Source of the DNA: Archegozetes longisetosus
Lineage: Eukaryota; Arthropoda; Arachnida; Sarcoptiformes; Trhypochthoniidae
Direction: 5' to 3'
NCBI GenBank assembly: GCA_018873245.2
Contig: JAEMBT020000007.1
Location: forward strand, 6,975,129-7,039,128
Length of the DNA stretch: 64,000 nucleotides
A program made the translations under genes and the position numbers. The notes beneath the pieces are model-generated. The model was not told the origin of the DNA. It searched no databases and saw nothing but the letters and a program-made list of their open reading frames with translations. Position 1 is the stretch's first letter. Each line of letters opens with the position of its first letter. Shown here in pieces: positions 11,924 to 26,012 of the stretch.

Positions 11924-14158
11924 TTACTTTGTTTTCTTGTCTTCTGCTGATTCTCCGAATTCATTGACACGAGTTTTATCGACCGGATATAACCTTAAAA
12001 TAGACACATAAATCAAATCAAACAAATAAAAGTTTAGTTCAACCCTATATAAAATACAAACCATCTCTGATAAAGATATATAATAAAGACAATATCGTCA
12101 CGAAATGCTGCGACTCTGTGTGCGGTTGGAATTGATGTCAACAAGAATGCAAACAAGTCATCAATAAATGTATTGAAAGCCTTATACATGAATGCTCTCC
12201 AGGGAAGGTGTGCGACTGATTTCAGTTTATAGTTAATAAATAGTTGCGGTAACATAAACAGAAACCCGAAAGCATAGACACCGTTCGCAGCACTTTGAAT
12301 CAACCATGAATACCATGACTTGTGTTCGGTGTATAATATCGAATATATGGCGCCTCCGACCACAAGTGGAGTCAGTACATATAATGATAGGTACTTCATA
12401 AAAGTTGAGTCGTAAGCATCTGTTTGTTTCTCTGCTTCCGTTCTGCTATCTATTGTAAATTTCCAGCCTTTCACTTCGACTTTTAAGGCTTTTTTAAGCT
12501 TCCAAACTTCGATAACAGTTCCAATTGCTGACGGAACCAACACTAAATAACTTGTCTTTTGATCCATTAAATAAAGAGTTATTACAAACTGAGAGACACA
12601 TCGCCACATGAGAGTACTGAATGACAAGCCTTCCATTGACTTTCTATTTCTCCAAAACTGTATATCGTTCTTAAACGCCAAAAAGTCGAACAACACCTGG
12701 GATTGAAGTTGAATATGAATTACAGATTGACCAGTAAATACAAATCAAGGCTATCAGAGACAACTCACATGGAACGAAGTGACAAAAACCGTCAATAGTA
12801 ATAAATAAATATTTGTATCGAAAAATATTCCTTTAACATCATCGGTGTCGTGATCAGTGAAACCCATTTGATTCATTGATTTGAGCGCTGACTCGATGAC
12901 TAACATAAACCTAAGTTTGCCAATAGTTGCAGGCTCATAGGTTATTTCTAAAGGCATTACTGGATTACTTTGATTCACAGGCTGTAATTCAAACCCAAAT
13001 CAATTTTAATTGCATTGACGCAAATCAATCGGATTGAAAGAAAACTTACCCATAAATCTTTGATTCTTTGTCGCACTTCGCTTATATAAACTATTGGTAA
13101 GTATTCTTTGTTGTCTGAGAGTCTATATTTCAATTAAAAGAGTGTTTTGAGATGCAGTCACAAAGAAAAGTTTAGAAAATAAGAATATGTTGTAAAATAA
13201 GCTCACTTGAGAAGGTGTGCGATCTCTCCTGGAAGTGCTTTACGAGAAAGTGAAAGAGGTTCTGATAGAATATTCAATACCAACTTTGGTTTCCAGTGAG
13301 TTATTGGACGGTCAGTGGACTTCTGCTTTTTCGACTCCTTACTCTTGTCCGAATTAAGCAAATTGAATGCTTTTGCTTGTTTCGGTGCATACTTCGTTAA
13401 TGAAGTCGTTGCTAATGAAGTACTTTTAGATAATATCACATTTCGATTAAGTTCACGAAAATTTTTCAGCGAAGTCAATACTGCGTGTAAATAAAGTGAA
13501 CCATTATTTAGAGTGAATGATGGAAGTGATACATCAAGTGATCTATGGATCAAGCGATTCATTAGTTTATGCCAAAACAGTCATTACTTTCAAATTAAAT
13601 AGTTTTTCAACAGTTATAACTTGGGTTAATGTGCATTCATATAAGGAAACTAATGATTTGTTAAGCATTTGTTTTGTCTATAACTGTCATTTTTTCAAAT
13701 CATTTATCAGTTCTTTCAAACTTTTCATACAGCTGTTAGGTTTCAAATTAAAACTAATACAATAACATTGAAAAACTAATATTAACAAAACTTTAGAGAA
13801 TGTTCCTAAAGTAAATAAACTAAAATGTCATACAAGTCTTACATAGTTTTGTGAGTAGAAAGCTCAAAGCTTTGATTTTGATAAATACAATTTAGTTTGT
13901 AAGCCAACGGGTGTTCGTCCAGTGATACACATAGATATAGCTGAATTGCAAACTTCAAAATTAGTCCACTTTTCACTTTTGTGGATATTAACTAATACAT
14001 ACCTGAAAAACTTCATCTCTTTTAAACGATGGATTCAAACATAAATCTGTTTTCCGGTCGCACTCTTGTGGGTTATATATCGCGTAAATCGTGTAAATCG
14101 AGTGCAATATATATGCCGTAAATAAACCGCTTATTATTAGTGTAAATGAAGGAAACAT
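11924..14158 (-). CDS. CLPTM1L: CLPTM1L, ER lipid scramblase homologue
   Basis: Seven exons, in transcript order 14158-14003, 13940-13843, 13542-13207, 13122-13050, 12981-12769, 12696-12062, 11993-11924, giving 526 residues (human CLPTM1L 538). All phases agree. An N-terminal membrane segment (FTLIISGLFTAYILHSI) is followed by the lumenal region with THWKPKLVLN, then DDVKGIFFDTN, and several membrane segments around LFDFLAFKND, WYSWLI, GFLFMLPQLFINYKLKSVAHL and NTFIDDLFAF. The C terminus is LYPVDKTRVNEFGES. The closest family member is CLPTM1L rather than CLPTM1, judged by SMEGLS...MWRC and VPSAIGTVIEVWKLKKALK. The family is reported to scramble glucosaminyl-PI across the ER membrane during GPI synthesis, which links it to PIGT in this window. 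The last tryptophan codon of QRW is split by the final intron. Confidence 0.93.
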
Positions 14159-14661
14159 TTCAATAATTATCTAAAGATGATTCAGTAAATATGTTTTGTG
14201 GCACCTGTTTGACTAAATTACAATTCATTTAAATGCTAAGCATCCGTTGCCGTAATACTCCTGCAATTTTTATAAACGCCTGATCTCAGTTTTAGATTCA
14301 GTACTTATTTTATCGTTCGTTCACGTTTCACGTCAATGTATTTGCAATATGTAAAAGACATAAATATATTTACTAATAAAATGTTTCTGTTGTCAAATAT
14401 CTTCGAATGAGATATCAGTGTTTTATCAGATACTATTGACATTATACAAACAACGACAAAGCTATTATTTATATTTAATACCCTAGACTCGTACATTTGT
14501 CTTGAAATGAACTGCAAATTTGTTTTGCTATCTTTACGTTTTTTATTTTACTAAAACTTTTGTTGACTTTATTTGAGAGGGATTAAAAGGTTACATCACT
14601 CAAGAGAAAGTATTGATAGCAGTATTAGACAACACTTAAATTGGATTATTTAGTAGAAATA
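14159..14661. promoter_or_regulatory. divergent intergenic region, probable bidirectional promoter
   Basis: About 500 bases separate the start codons of CLPTM1L (-) and the hypothetical gene at 14662 (+). With no room for anything else, it should carry both promoters. I see no clear TATA box or repeated site. Confidence 0.45.
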
Positions 14662-15705
14662 ATGCCAAAAGTAGTTAACAAACGAACAAATGATAGAAAT
14701 CTAAACACAAACAAGTTATCCAAATCTATAAAAAGTGTTGATCCAAACGATGTGTCGTATTGGAGTCGATGGACAGCAGGCGATGGTTTCCAAGGTCTGG
14801 GCCAGAACCCAGACAAAAGTTCGTCAAACAATTCAACTGACAGCTCGATATCATCCAAAAGGTCGGTCAAAAGCACGAGTAACGAATCTAAACAAACCAC
14901 ACCCACCAAACTCATGAGTACATACCGTTCGCCTAAAATGAATGCCAAATCGTTATTACAACTAAACAGCCGCTTCGCCACTCGCTTGGAAGAAACTAAT
15001 GATTATGTTGTTTCTGATAACTATGTTGAGAGCCAATCTTTACCTCAAATTCAGACTCAAACTGAAATGTTTGAATTGTCTCAATCCATTTCAAACATGA
15101 GTTCTCCTATCAAACAGTCTGCTTGCGAAACTAAAATATCTCCAACTTCTTCACCTAATATGTTAGAAGATGCAGAAAATGGTGAGCTTACTTATAACCA
15201 ACTAGTCATCAATTACTTGGACCAAATTGAGGAATGTTTTAAGTACAGAAATGAGTGCAACAATACCGAAACTTCTCTGCAAACAAGAGCTAAAAAAGTT
15301 TTTAAAAATATCAAACAATCACGTCTTGAATTCTGTCAAATCCACTCATTCAAATTGGATGACTCGAAAGCATTAACTTTAAAACTAACTAAAATTGAAG
15401 CTAAATTTGGTCTAACAGTTGTCCATTCATTGGTGTTCGATGACCAAAATAGTAAATACTCGCAAAACACTAAAGTCCTTTTACTACTTAATGACTCGTT
15501 AACAACAGATTTAAAGCTGAATTCAGTTATTAAACTGTATCTTCATTGGACAGAAGTCAGACTTAAGAAGTTTATTATCTTATTCAATGCATTTAATATT
15601 GAAATGGTCGAAAGTTCCGAATATTTTGATGAAAATAATGAAGACATGAATGAAGACATGGATGAAACCATTTGGCCAAACGAAAAGCTACAAAGTGATA
15701 AATAA
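14662..15705 (+). CDS. unrecognised 347-residue protein
   Basis: Single open frame. The start is the first ATG; the frame extends 21 bases further upstream but without an ATG. Residues 1-30 are basic, then SYWSRWTAGDGFQGLGQNP stands out as a compact aromatic/glycine motif, followed by about 130 Ser/Thr/Asn-rich residues that look disordered. From about residue 175 the protein looks folded: helical YNQLVINYLDQIEECFKYRN, a basic segment, then a strand-rich part (KVLLLLNDSL, NSVIKLYLHWTEV). The tail is acidic. The last third is reminiscent of an OB-fold, as in small genome-maintenance proteins, but this is a guess and no family can be named. It is divergent from CLPTM1L. Codon use and length support a real gene. 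Confidence 0.75.
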   Translation: MPKVVNKRTNDRNLNTNKLSKSIKSVDPNDVSYWSRWTAGDGFQGLGQNPDKSSSNNSTDSSISSKRSVKSTSNESKQTTPTKLMSTYRSPKMNAKSLLQLNSRFATRLEETNDYVVSDNYVESQSLPQIQTQTEMFELSQSISNMSSPIKQSACETKISPTSSPNMLEDAENGELTYNQLVINYLDQIEECFKYRNECNNTETSLQTRAKKVFKNIKQSRLEFCQIHSFKLDDSKALTLKLTKIEAKFGLTVVHSLVFDDQNSKYSQNTKVLLLLNDSLTTDLKLNSVIKLYLHWTEVRLKKFIILFNAFNIEMVESSEYFDENNEDMNEDMDETIWPNEKLQSDK

Positions 15706-16252
15706 TTTGATTTTGTAGTCAATACATTTTTTATACAAATTCGAAACCATGTTTTAATATCTGATTTTATGAACAAATTTCGATATATTTTTTAACAGTC
15801 TTGTAAATATAACTCAAAAGCATTTTCATATTGTATTCAAATTCAATTTAATACTCGTTGATATAAGTTTTGTGTTTATTTTAATGTAGATTTTTTTGAT
15901 GAATCACTCGAAAAAATTAAACGAATGATATGTTACGCAAACCATTGATTTTGAATGAAAATTGATCTCTTTACACACTTGTCAAATGACTAAAAAAAGC
16001 TCCAAATAATAGCAATTGAAGGAAACGAGGTGAACAAAATAGTTCGAATCAATTAATTTAAGTTAGTTTACAAAAACATTGAAAGCTTAATCAAGTCATC
16101 GATTAGTAGACTTAGAGTGGTGAAGTTTCAGAAACTTTTCAAATTATATTAACAAATGTTCTGAACGTAGGATGGCATTAAAATATCACTAAATTGAGAC
16201 TCGACTCATTAAAATTCAAGATTCATACAAATACAATGACTTATTCTGAATA
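15706..16252. other. intergenic between convergent genes
   Basis: About 550 AT-rich bases between the stop codons of the hypothetical gene (+) and the ZFP64-like gene (-). They presumably hold both 3' UTRs. No other feature is seen. Confidence 0.6.
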
Positions 16253-19834
<3,582 letters not shown>

Positions 19835-20805
19835 TTTGCAACAACTGATTTAATTGATTACTCAAAGTAAGTTATTATTATTATGACTGAGTCGTTTGTT
19901 TCAGCTAATATTTTAGGCAATGAGTTGAAGTTTATTAGGAAAATAAAGTAGATATTGAACATGCATTTGCTCAAATCTTAACAATAATGCGCAATACGGG
20001 GCAAACGCCCAACACTCTGCTCATTTTTAGCGCTAAATTCAATTTCCTATTACTTTCTCACCTCATTCCTCTTCTCTTTTAGCCTCTTTGCCTTCGTTTA
20101 AGTTAATTGATATTTAAATTGATTTTATAGATTCCTAACTTTGTTTCTATATTTATTAGAATTATTTAACTGATATACTTTGTTCAGAATCTCATTACAT
20201 GAGATGATTCTGACGATTTCAATTATTAATTAATAATAGCATTTGTGACTCACCTCATCATGTTCTATAAGTTTAGAAGCTCTGTACTTGTCGAGAATTT
20301 ACCTTAATTTGACTCATTGTTAACGTGACATTGTGGTTAACAATAGGTTGATTCTCAAATCTAAATATTCATTAAATCTTCATAATCAAAAGCACACTCA
20401 AAAACTTAATCATTGGTAGTAACCAGAAGCTACATCTTAACATTAGACACTTTCCATCGAACCATAACATTGAAGATATAAAAAACTTGTAGAACACTCA
20501 ATACATTAGTGAATGCAAATTGCAAATCAAATTTAGCAAAAAGTTGGTGTGCACTACAGCGATCTTTCCTTATCGCTATCGGAGATTATTGAGTTTTTAA
20601 GTACACCTAAATATTGTATAATGAAATGAGAATTTGAAAATTAGTGACTAAATATAGTTATACTTTTATTATAGCATGCGATCGAATGAGATTTGATTTT
20701 CATAACAGGAATGTTTACAATAAAATATGAACAGTAAAATATTTAAGATTTAAATAAGCTTTCGATCTGTTTATATCAAAAATAATGGACAATATCTATT
20801 AAAAT
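19835..20805. other. intergenic, no gene seen
   Basis: Lies between the first exon of the ZFP64-like gene and the 3' end of the SLC38-like gene. It should contain the ZFP64 promoter. No open frame, RNA gene or repeat is recognised. Confidence 0.55.
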
Positions 20806-23800
20806 TCATTTACAAAGACTGCCTTCGCCATCAGCTGCCTGCAAATCGTTAACTACTTGAACGAGAACGATGCCGAAAATGAAGGCACCCGTTAGGATAA
20901 CGATGTAGCCATAAACCATTAATATTTTGCTGAAAACAACCGATGAACCGAAATTTTGCATGCGTCTGGCTAATGCCACCATACACAGACCAGGAAACAC
21001 AAACACATTGCATGACGCTAAGGACCCTATAATTCATTTTGAATTTATCTTATATAAGATTATTTTCCATAAAAAGTAGTCTATATTCAAGAGTAGTGTG
21101 TACTCAAATGTATTCTGTACTAAAAAGCATTCCATACTCACAAGTATTCTATGCTCAAAAGTAGTCTACATTGAAGTCTAAACTAAACCTACTTTGATGT
21201 ATTGAGTTTAAGGTCTTTTAGAATATAAGCAAAAGATGTTTGACTAATGATCGTTTAAATGAAAAGGGTCAAATATTTATAAGCTTTGGATTGATAAAAA
21301 AAATATAGGAATATAGGAATAAACATAGGAATTAACCATTTATAAACTTAGATAACTTATCAATTAGTGTGAGAAACATTAAGATACTATAAGATGGATA
21401 ATCAGTAGAATAAATATTGATTATGTGATGTCTAATAGATATTCTATCAATAAGATTTGTTGTTAATAAAATGAGTTAAGAGTGACTAACCGAGAAGTTC
21501 AATAGCGATGGTTATATTAGGAGTTACAATTGATAAAAGAAGTACAACTATATTCCATACAGTCGTGATAGTAATTCTACGCCTAAACTCTCCCTTTATG
21601 AATTCTTCTGTCGATATCTTCGTAAATTCTGCGTATAAACCATCCAACGCTCCTCTGCAATCATTTCAATTAGTTCTTAGTTTCTTTTTTACTATTTAAT
21701 CGAAATCTTTAGATATGTTCTCTTAAATTTTCCATACCTCCCACAAAACATGAGCGGCGCATAGGTTGTTATCATTTTGATGACCAGTGCAATTATTCCT
21801 AAATCAATAAAGCGTTATTCTCTTATAAACTGATTTTAGCAAAACTTAACAATACCTGCAGTAACAATCGGATCGCGAGCGTCAAACATTTGCCTAAAAT
21901 ACATTATATATGATATGATATAATTTGATAAGCAATTGCTTACACTATTGTCATTTAATATATATTTGACAAACAATTGCTTACATGATGTCAGCGGCGA
22001 CATTACTTCCGAAAGTTAGATATCCAAACGTGCCAGAAAAGCAATAAAGGAGAAATAAAAGAAATAGTGCTAAAGCAGTTGCCTTTGAGAATGGTTTGAG
22101 CCTTCTTTCAGCCATACAGGCATAGATTGGGACTACTATTTCATGCGTCTAATCAATTCAAAATTCAATAGTTTGTTAAATAATAAATTTTCAGTTTGAC
22201 AAGTCGTCAATTTATGCTAAGAATCACCTGATATGCAAAACAGACGACTGGAAGCGCTGCAAATATGCTGACAACACTGGTTGGACTGTAAATTGAAAAA
22301 TATTTAGTATTTTAACCATGGCTTCAAACATAACTATCATATCTCACTGTGCTTTAATAGGACCAGGAGTTACATCGAGTACTATATATTCATATATATT
22401 CAAGAACACAACGTAAAGCATTGCAAAAATTCCGAGTGTGCTAAAAAGTAGGAGAAATAGTTACAAAAATTATAGTTAAATCAATTGTATAAGTTTGGAG
22501 AATTCATGCCTGGCGTATCTCAAAAAGTCCAATCTTTTAAAGTAACACATCGGCCAAATACACAGCACTGCGGTGATCGAAATCGTAAATTTCCTGTTGA
22601 AATACCACTCGTAACAGAATTGCGGTCCGACAAAAGTGGCCAATACTTTAAAGAGAAAGACAGAGTTTGAGATTTAGACAAATTGATATAAAAGTTTGAA
22701 ATTTACTTCTATCGTATTGATCTCCAATGATAATAAGAAATGTGACTCCAATCCCAAAACACGTGGACATGATAGAAGCTGCTGCCAATTGTTGAGCTCT
22801 TTTACCACACATGGACAGTAAGACATCATGATATGTGTTGTCTTTGTTTAAATCTGAGCAATATACCAGTATCAACATAGTACTCGCCAACATTAATAGT
22901 ATTATCTATTTTCAGTTTGACAAACTTATTAACTCTATTGATTCATTTCATTAAATTTGTTCTCATACCACTTGAACTATAGTGGACAATGTGATTCCTC
23001 CCAGTCGGTCATAAGCGACCGGATAATTTAGAACTCCTGCGCCTAACGCCGCATTCACCAATAGAAACGCTCCCACTCTCCAACTCGAACCTGGTTATTT
23101 GTTAAGTTATAACAGTTATCAATGTTTTGATTCTTTGTCTAATTTTCTACTCATTTCAACACAAGTTTCTATCCATTCATTAACTTTGATTCCTTTAAAA
23201 CTTTCAATGGATTTGTTACAAACTTATAGAAATTTAATAAATGGAGTCCAAAATGAGTTTTAATAAGTGCTGATTAAGAAATATAATCAAATATCTCAAG
23301 ATATGAATAGTTTAGATCTAGCCGCAAATCAAATCAATTCAATTCCAATACCAACTTAAGCATAGGCTATTTGTTGAGTAAAATTGAAAAAAGCGCTTCA
23401 AATACTAATATTACGAATGTTTCTCTCACATAAAGGGCTTGTCTTAAAACAACATTCGAATAAAAAGTTGATAGAAGTATAGAAATACATTTAACAAGAT
23501 GTTGACGCCGATATTCGACATAACTCAAGACGATCACTATTTATATATCAACATAAAAGCTCCGAACGCCAGAATATCTCAAACTGAGATCGTATTTGAA
23601 GACAACGACTTCAGGTTCTACTCAAAGCCTTACTTTCTCAGGTATTAATTTTTCATTTGAAAACTTATTTGCTGTATATAAAAACTTTCAAATGATTTCT
23701 TTAGATTATGTCTTCCATCAAAAGTGATTGAGAATGGGGAAGAATTGGCTAATTATGACTCGGAAAGTGGTACTTTTATGATCAAACTTTCTAAACTGAA

Positions 23801-26012
23801 TGTCGGCGAACACTTCGAAGGACTGGATCTGTTGACTAAACTATTAGCGCCTAGTAATAAACAGACACCTAAAAGACCATTGATTGAAGTTATTAATGAA
23901 GACAAGGCCAGTAGTGGTGGCAATGATTTAATTGAATCAATCGACGAAGACTTCGACTGGCATTTTGAACAGACTGTTCGACAAGAAAGTGACGATTTGT
24001 TACTGTATGGAGAAAAGTATGGTTTTGGTAATCAACAAACAGGTGTTATTGCGCGAATGTCTGAGGAATTCACTGATCTGATTGATGTTAAGGATCCGGA
24101 ACATAAAAGTTTAGCGCAAAAAGATCATGAAAGACTAGAGTCAGAAAATAAGGATTTCAGTGATGATCACTATTTGTTTGATATGTATGACAACCAAGAA
24201 GTTATCTCCAAACTGATTTCATACGAAGCTGATTGGGATAATTATCGAGTTTCGTATAAATTCAATGACGACGAAAAGTTTAGAATGAAAAACTTGCCAA
24301 ATAAAGAGTATATTTTTGATAAAGCAATGAAAAAGACGCTCTTGTTAGGAATGATAGATATCTTATTTGCTTACGCTTATGATATGAGAATTAATGAGTG
24401 CGAGCACAGTGTCGAGTCTGGTTGGAATGTATGTAAACTAAGTGCTACTTTATCGTGGTTTCACTCCTACAGTTCACTCACTCAAGTTGTGATTTCATGT
24501 ATGAGAAGATCGCTCTGTTATCCCCTTTATCGACATTGGCAGTTGTCGACAAAAGTTTTAGATGATATCAAACATATCATAAGACTTGGACGCAACTATG
24601 TTTTGAAATGCTTTTTAGATATTCATAAATTGTTTAATGAAAGCGGAGACGGACGTTATATACTTAACGATCTCTATATTACTGACTATTGTGTTTGGTT
24701 GCAATATGTCAAAACCAGTACATTCGCCTCATTGGCCACTGCTCTCGATGCCATTCAGATTGACAAAAGCGATCTCAATCTTGATTTAGATCTTTTAGAA
24801 AGGGCAGCATCTCTTGCGATAGAGGAAAATCAATCTAAAATCAATTCGCAATGCAATGAATCTACTTTTGAAAATGCAAATGCCAACTATTGCTCTGAAT
24901 CGGACTCTAGTCATGAGGACGAAACTAATTTTAATGTGACTGAAGGCCTTATTCACGAGACAACAAGCGATAGCAGTTCTGATTCTTCAGATACCTCCTC
25001 AGTACATAGCGATTATTCAGAGAAAGAGCAGAGTGGTGAGCAATCTTCAGATGACTTGCCCACAACTAATGATGAAAATTCCAGTGATAGTAACGATAGT
25101 GACGATGATTCGAGTTCAGCAGATTCTGATGATGTCTCCAACAGTGTTGCTATGATTGATAAGGACTTAGAGATTGGTCGCTGCAGATAAATACTTGAGA
25201 GCAACAAACAATGTTATTTTCTCGGATAAAAATAGATTTTATGCACACATTCAATCAATAGCAGAATAGTGTGAAGCTATGCGACATGTTATGTCAATAT
25301 CATGATTTGTAAGATGTATTTAATAAAGATTTTGCATTTAATTCTAACCAAACAAGGTTTATCTTTACCTCCTCTTACTGCCTCAGTCACTCCATGTTTG
25401 CTTATATCCGATGCACCACTTTCATCTGAAGCCTCCTCCACAGAACCGGCATATTTTCTTGCCAGCTGTTCCAATAGTGGCGCACGTTCGTTCTCTTCTT
25501 TAATAGTAGCCCATTCCACAATGTTGCTTTTCAATTTCAAAATCAAGTTTACATCTTTTAGTATTTACTCTTACTTACTATAGTTCATTTAGTACCTTCT
25601 GTTTATGCGAACTGAACCCTGCCTGTAAAATAATCACCCAAGTCCAATTAGACATTTTCACAAATTTCTTTTTCAATTCATTTCGCTACTAATTGGCTAA
25701 AGACTAGTTATACCTACAGATCTCTTAAACTTAATTTTGGTATTAATTGGCGAAAAACAATGAAAACTTAAAATATTTTACTAAATATGATTTCTGTACT
25801 GATTGATCAAAAGTAATTAAAACTAATCTTATGTACCTTAATCTATCGGACAAATCAGACGATAGTGTCTGCCATGGTATGTAAGCTGGAAAATCAACAC
25901 TACTCGTGTAGCTGTCGTGTAAGAAAGATCCAGAACGTTGCCTTTGATGACTTCTATCCGTAATAGCTGTACTTCTTTTAGTCGATGATTCTATCGTAAT
26001 CGTAGATTCCAT
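20806..26012 (-). CDS. SLC38A7/8-like sodium-coupled amino-acid transporter
   Basis: Thirteen exons, in transcript order 26012-25837, 25622-25596, 25526-25369, 23090-22969, 22905-22707, 22645-22510, 22440-22348, 22285-22228, 22148-21985, 21893-21856, 21798-21738, 21654-21491, 21026-20806. All phases match: 538 residues. The first 120 residues are a hydrophilic cytoplasmic tail (NERAPLLEQ). The AAAP-family core begins FLLVNAALGAGVLNYPVAY and runs through LVYCSD, FLIIIGDQYDR, RKFTISI, TYAPLMFCGR, FVFPGLCMVAL and the last helix ILTGAFIFG; about 11 membrane helices are expected. Motifs match SLC38A7 and SLC38A8, neutral amino-acid (glutamine) transporters; SLC38A7 is lysosomal. Exon 2 is a 27-base microexon. 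Intron 6 has a GC donor. Intron 3 (2.3 kb) contains SHQ1 on the other strand. The acceptor of exon 3 is weak, so a few N-terminal residues are uncertain. Confidence 0.88.
21071..21180. repeat. degenerate tandem repeat, unit about 18-21 bases
   Basis: Repeated variants of tactcaaaagtagtcta in the intron before the last exon of the SLC38-like gene. Five or six imperfect copies; no function suggested. Confidence 0.55.
23499..25190 (+). CDS. SHQ1: SHQ1, H/ACA snoRNP assembly factor
   Basis: Two exons, 23499-23641 and 23705-25190, 542 residues (human 577). The ATG opens MLTPIFDITQDDHYLYINIK, the conserved SHQ1 start, within an N-terminal CS (Hsp20-like) domain at about 1-95 containing FYSKPYFLR and VIENGEE. 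The SHQ1-specific helical domain follows: YGFGNQQTGV, DLIDVKDPEH, SVESGWNVCKLSATLSWF, CYPLYRHWQLS, YILNDLYITDYCVWLQ. The last 110 residues are acidic and serine-rich. SHQ1 chaperones the pseudouridine synthase dyskerin before it joins H/ACA ribonucleoproteins, acting as an RNA mimic on its PUA domain. The gene is complete within an intron of the SLC38-like gene on the opposite strand. Its poly(A) signal lies 41 bases short of the neighbouring SLC38 exon. Confidence 0.96.
25322..25327 (+). terminator. candidate poly(A) signal of SHQ1
   Basis: AATAAA 132 bases after the SHQ1 stop, just before SLC38-like exon 3 (25369-25526). If used, it keeps the SHQ1 transcript inside the host intron. Confidence 0.45.

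Noticed and set aside
14305..14517. 70-codon open frame between CLPTM1L and the hypothetical gene
   Set aside because: Lies in the presumed bidirectional promoter, has no family features, and CLPTM1L already has a complete, phase-consistent start at 14158.
22485..22670. 61-codon plus-strand open frame
   Set aside because: Antisense to transporter exon 6 (22510-22645), which is clearly coding on the minus strand.
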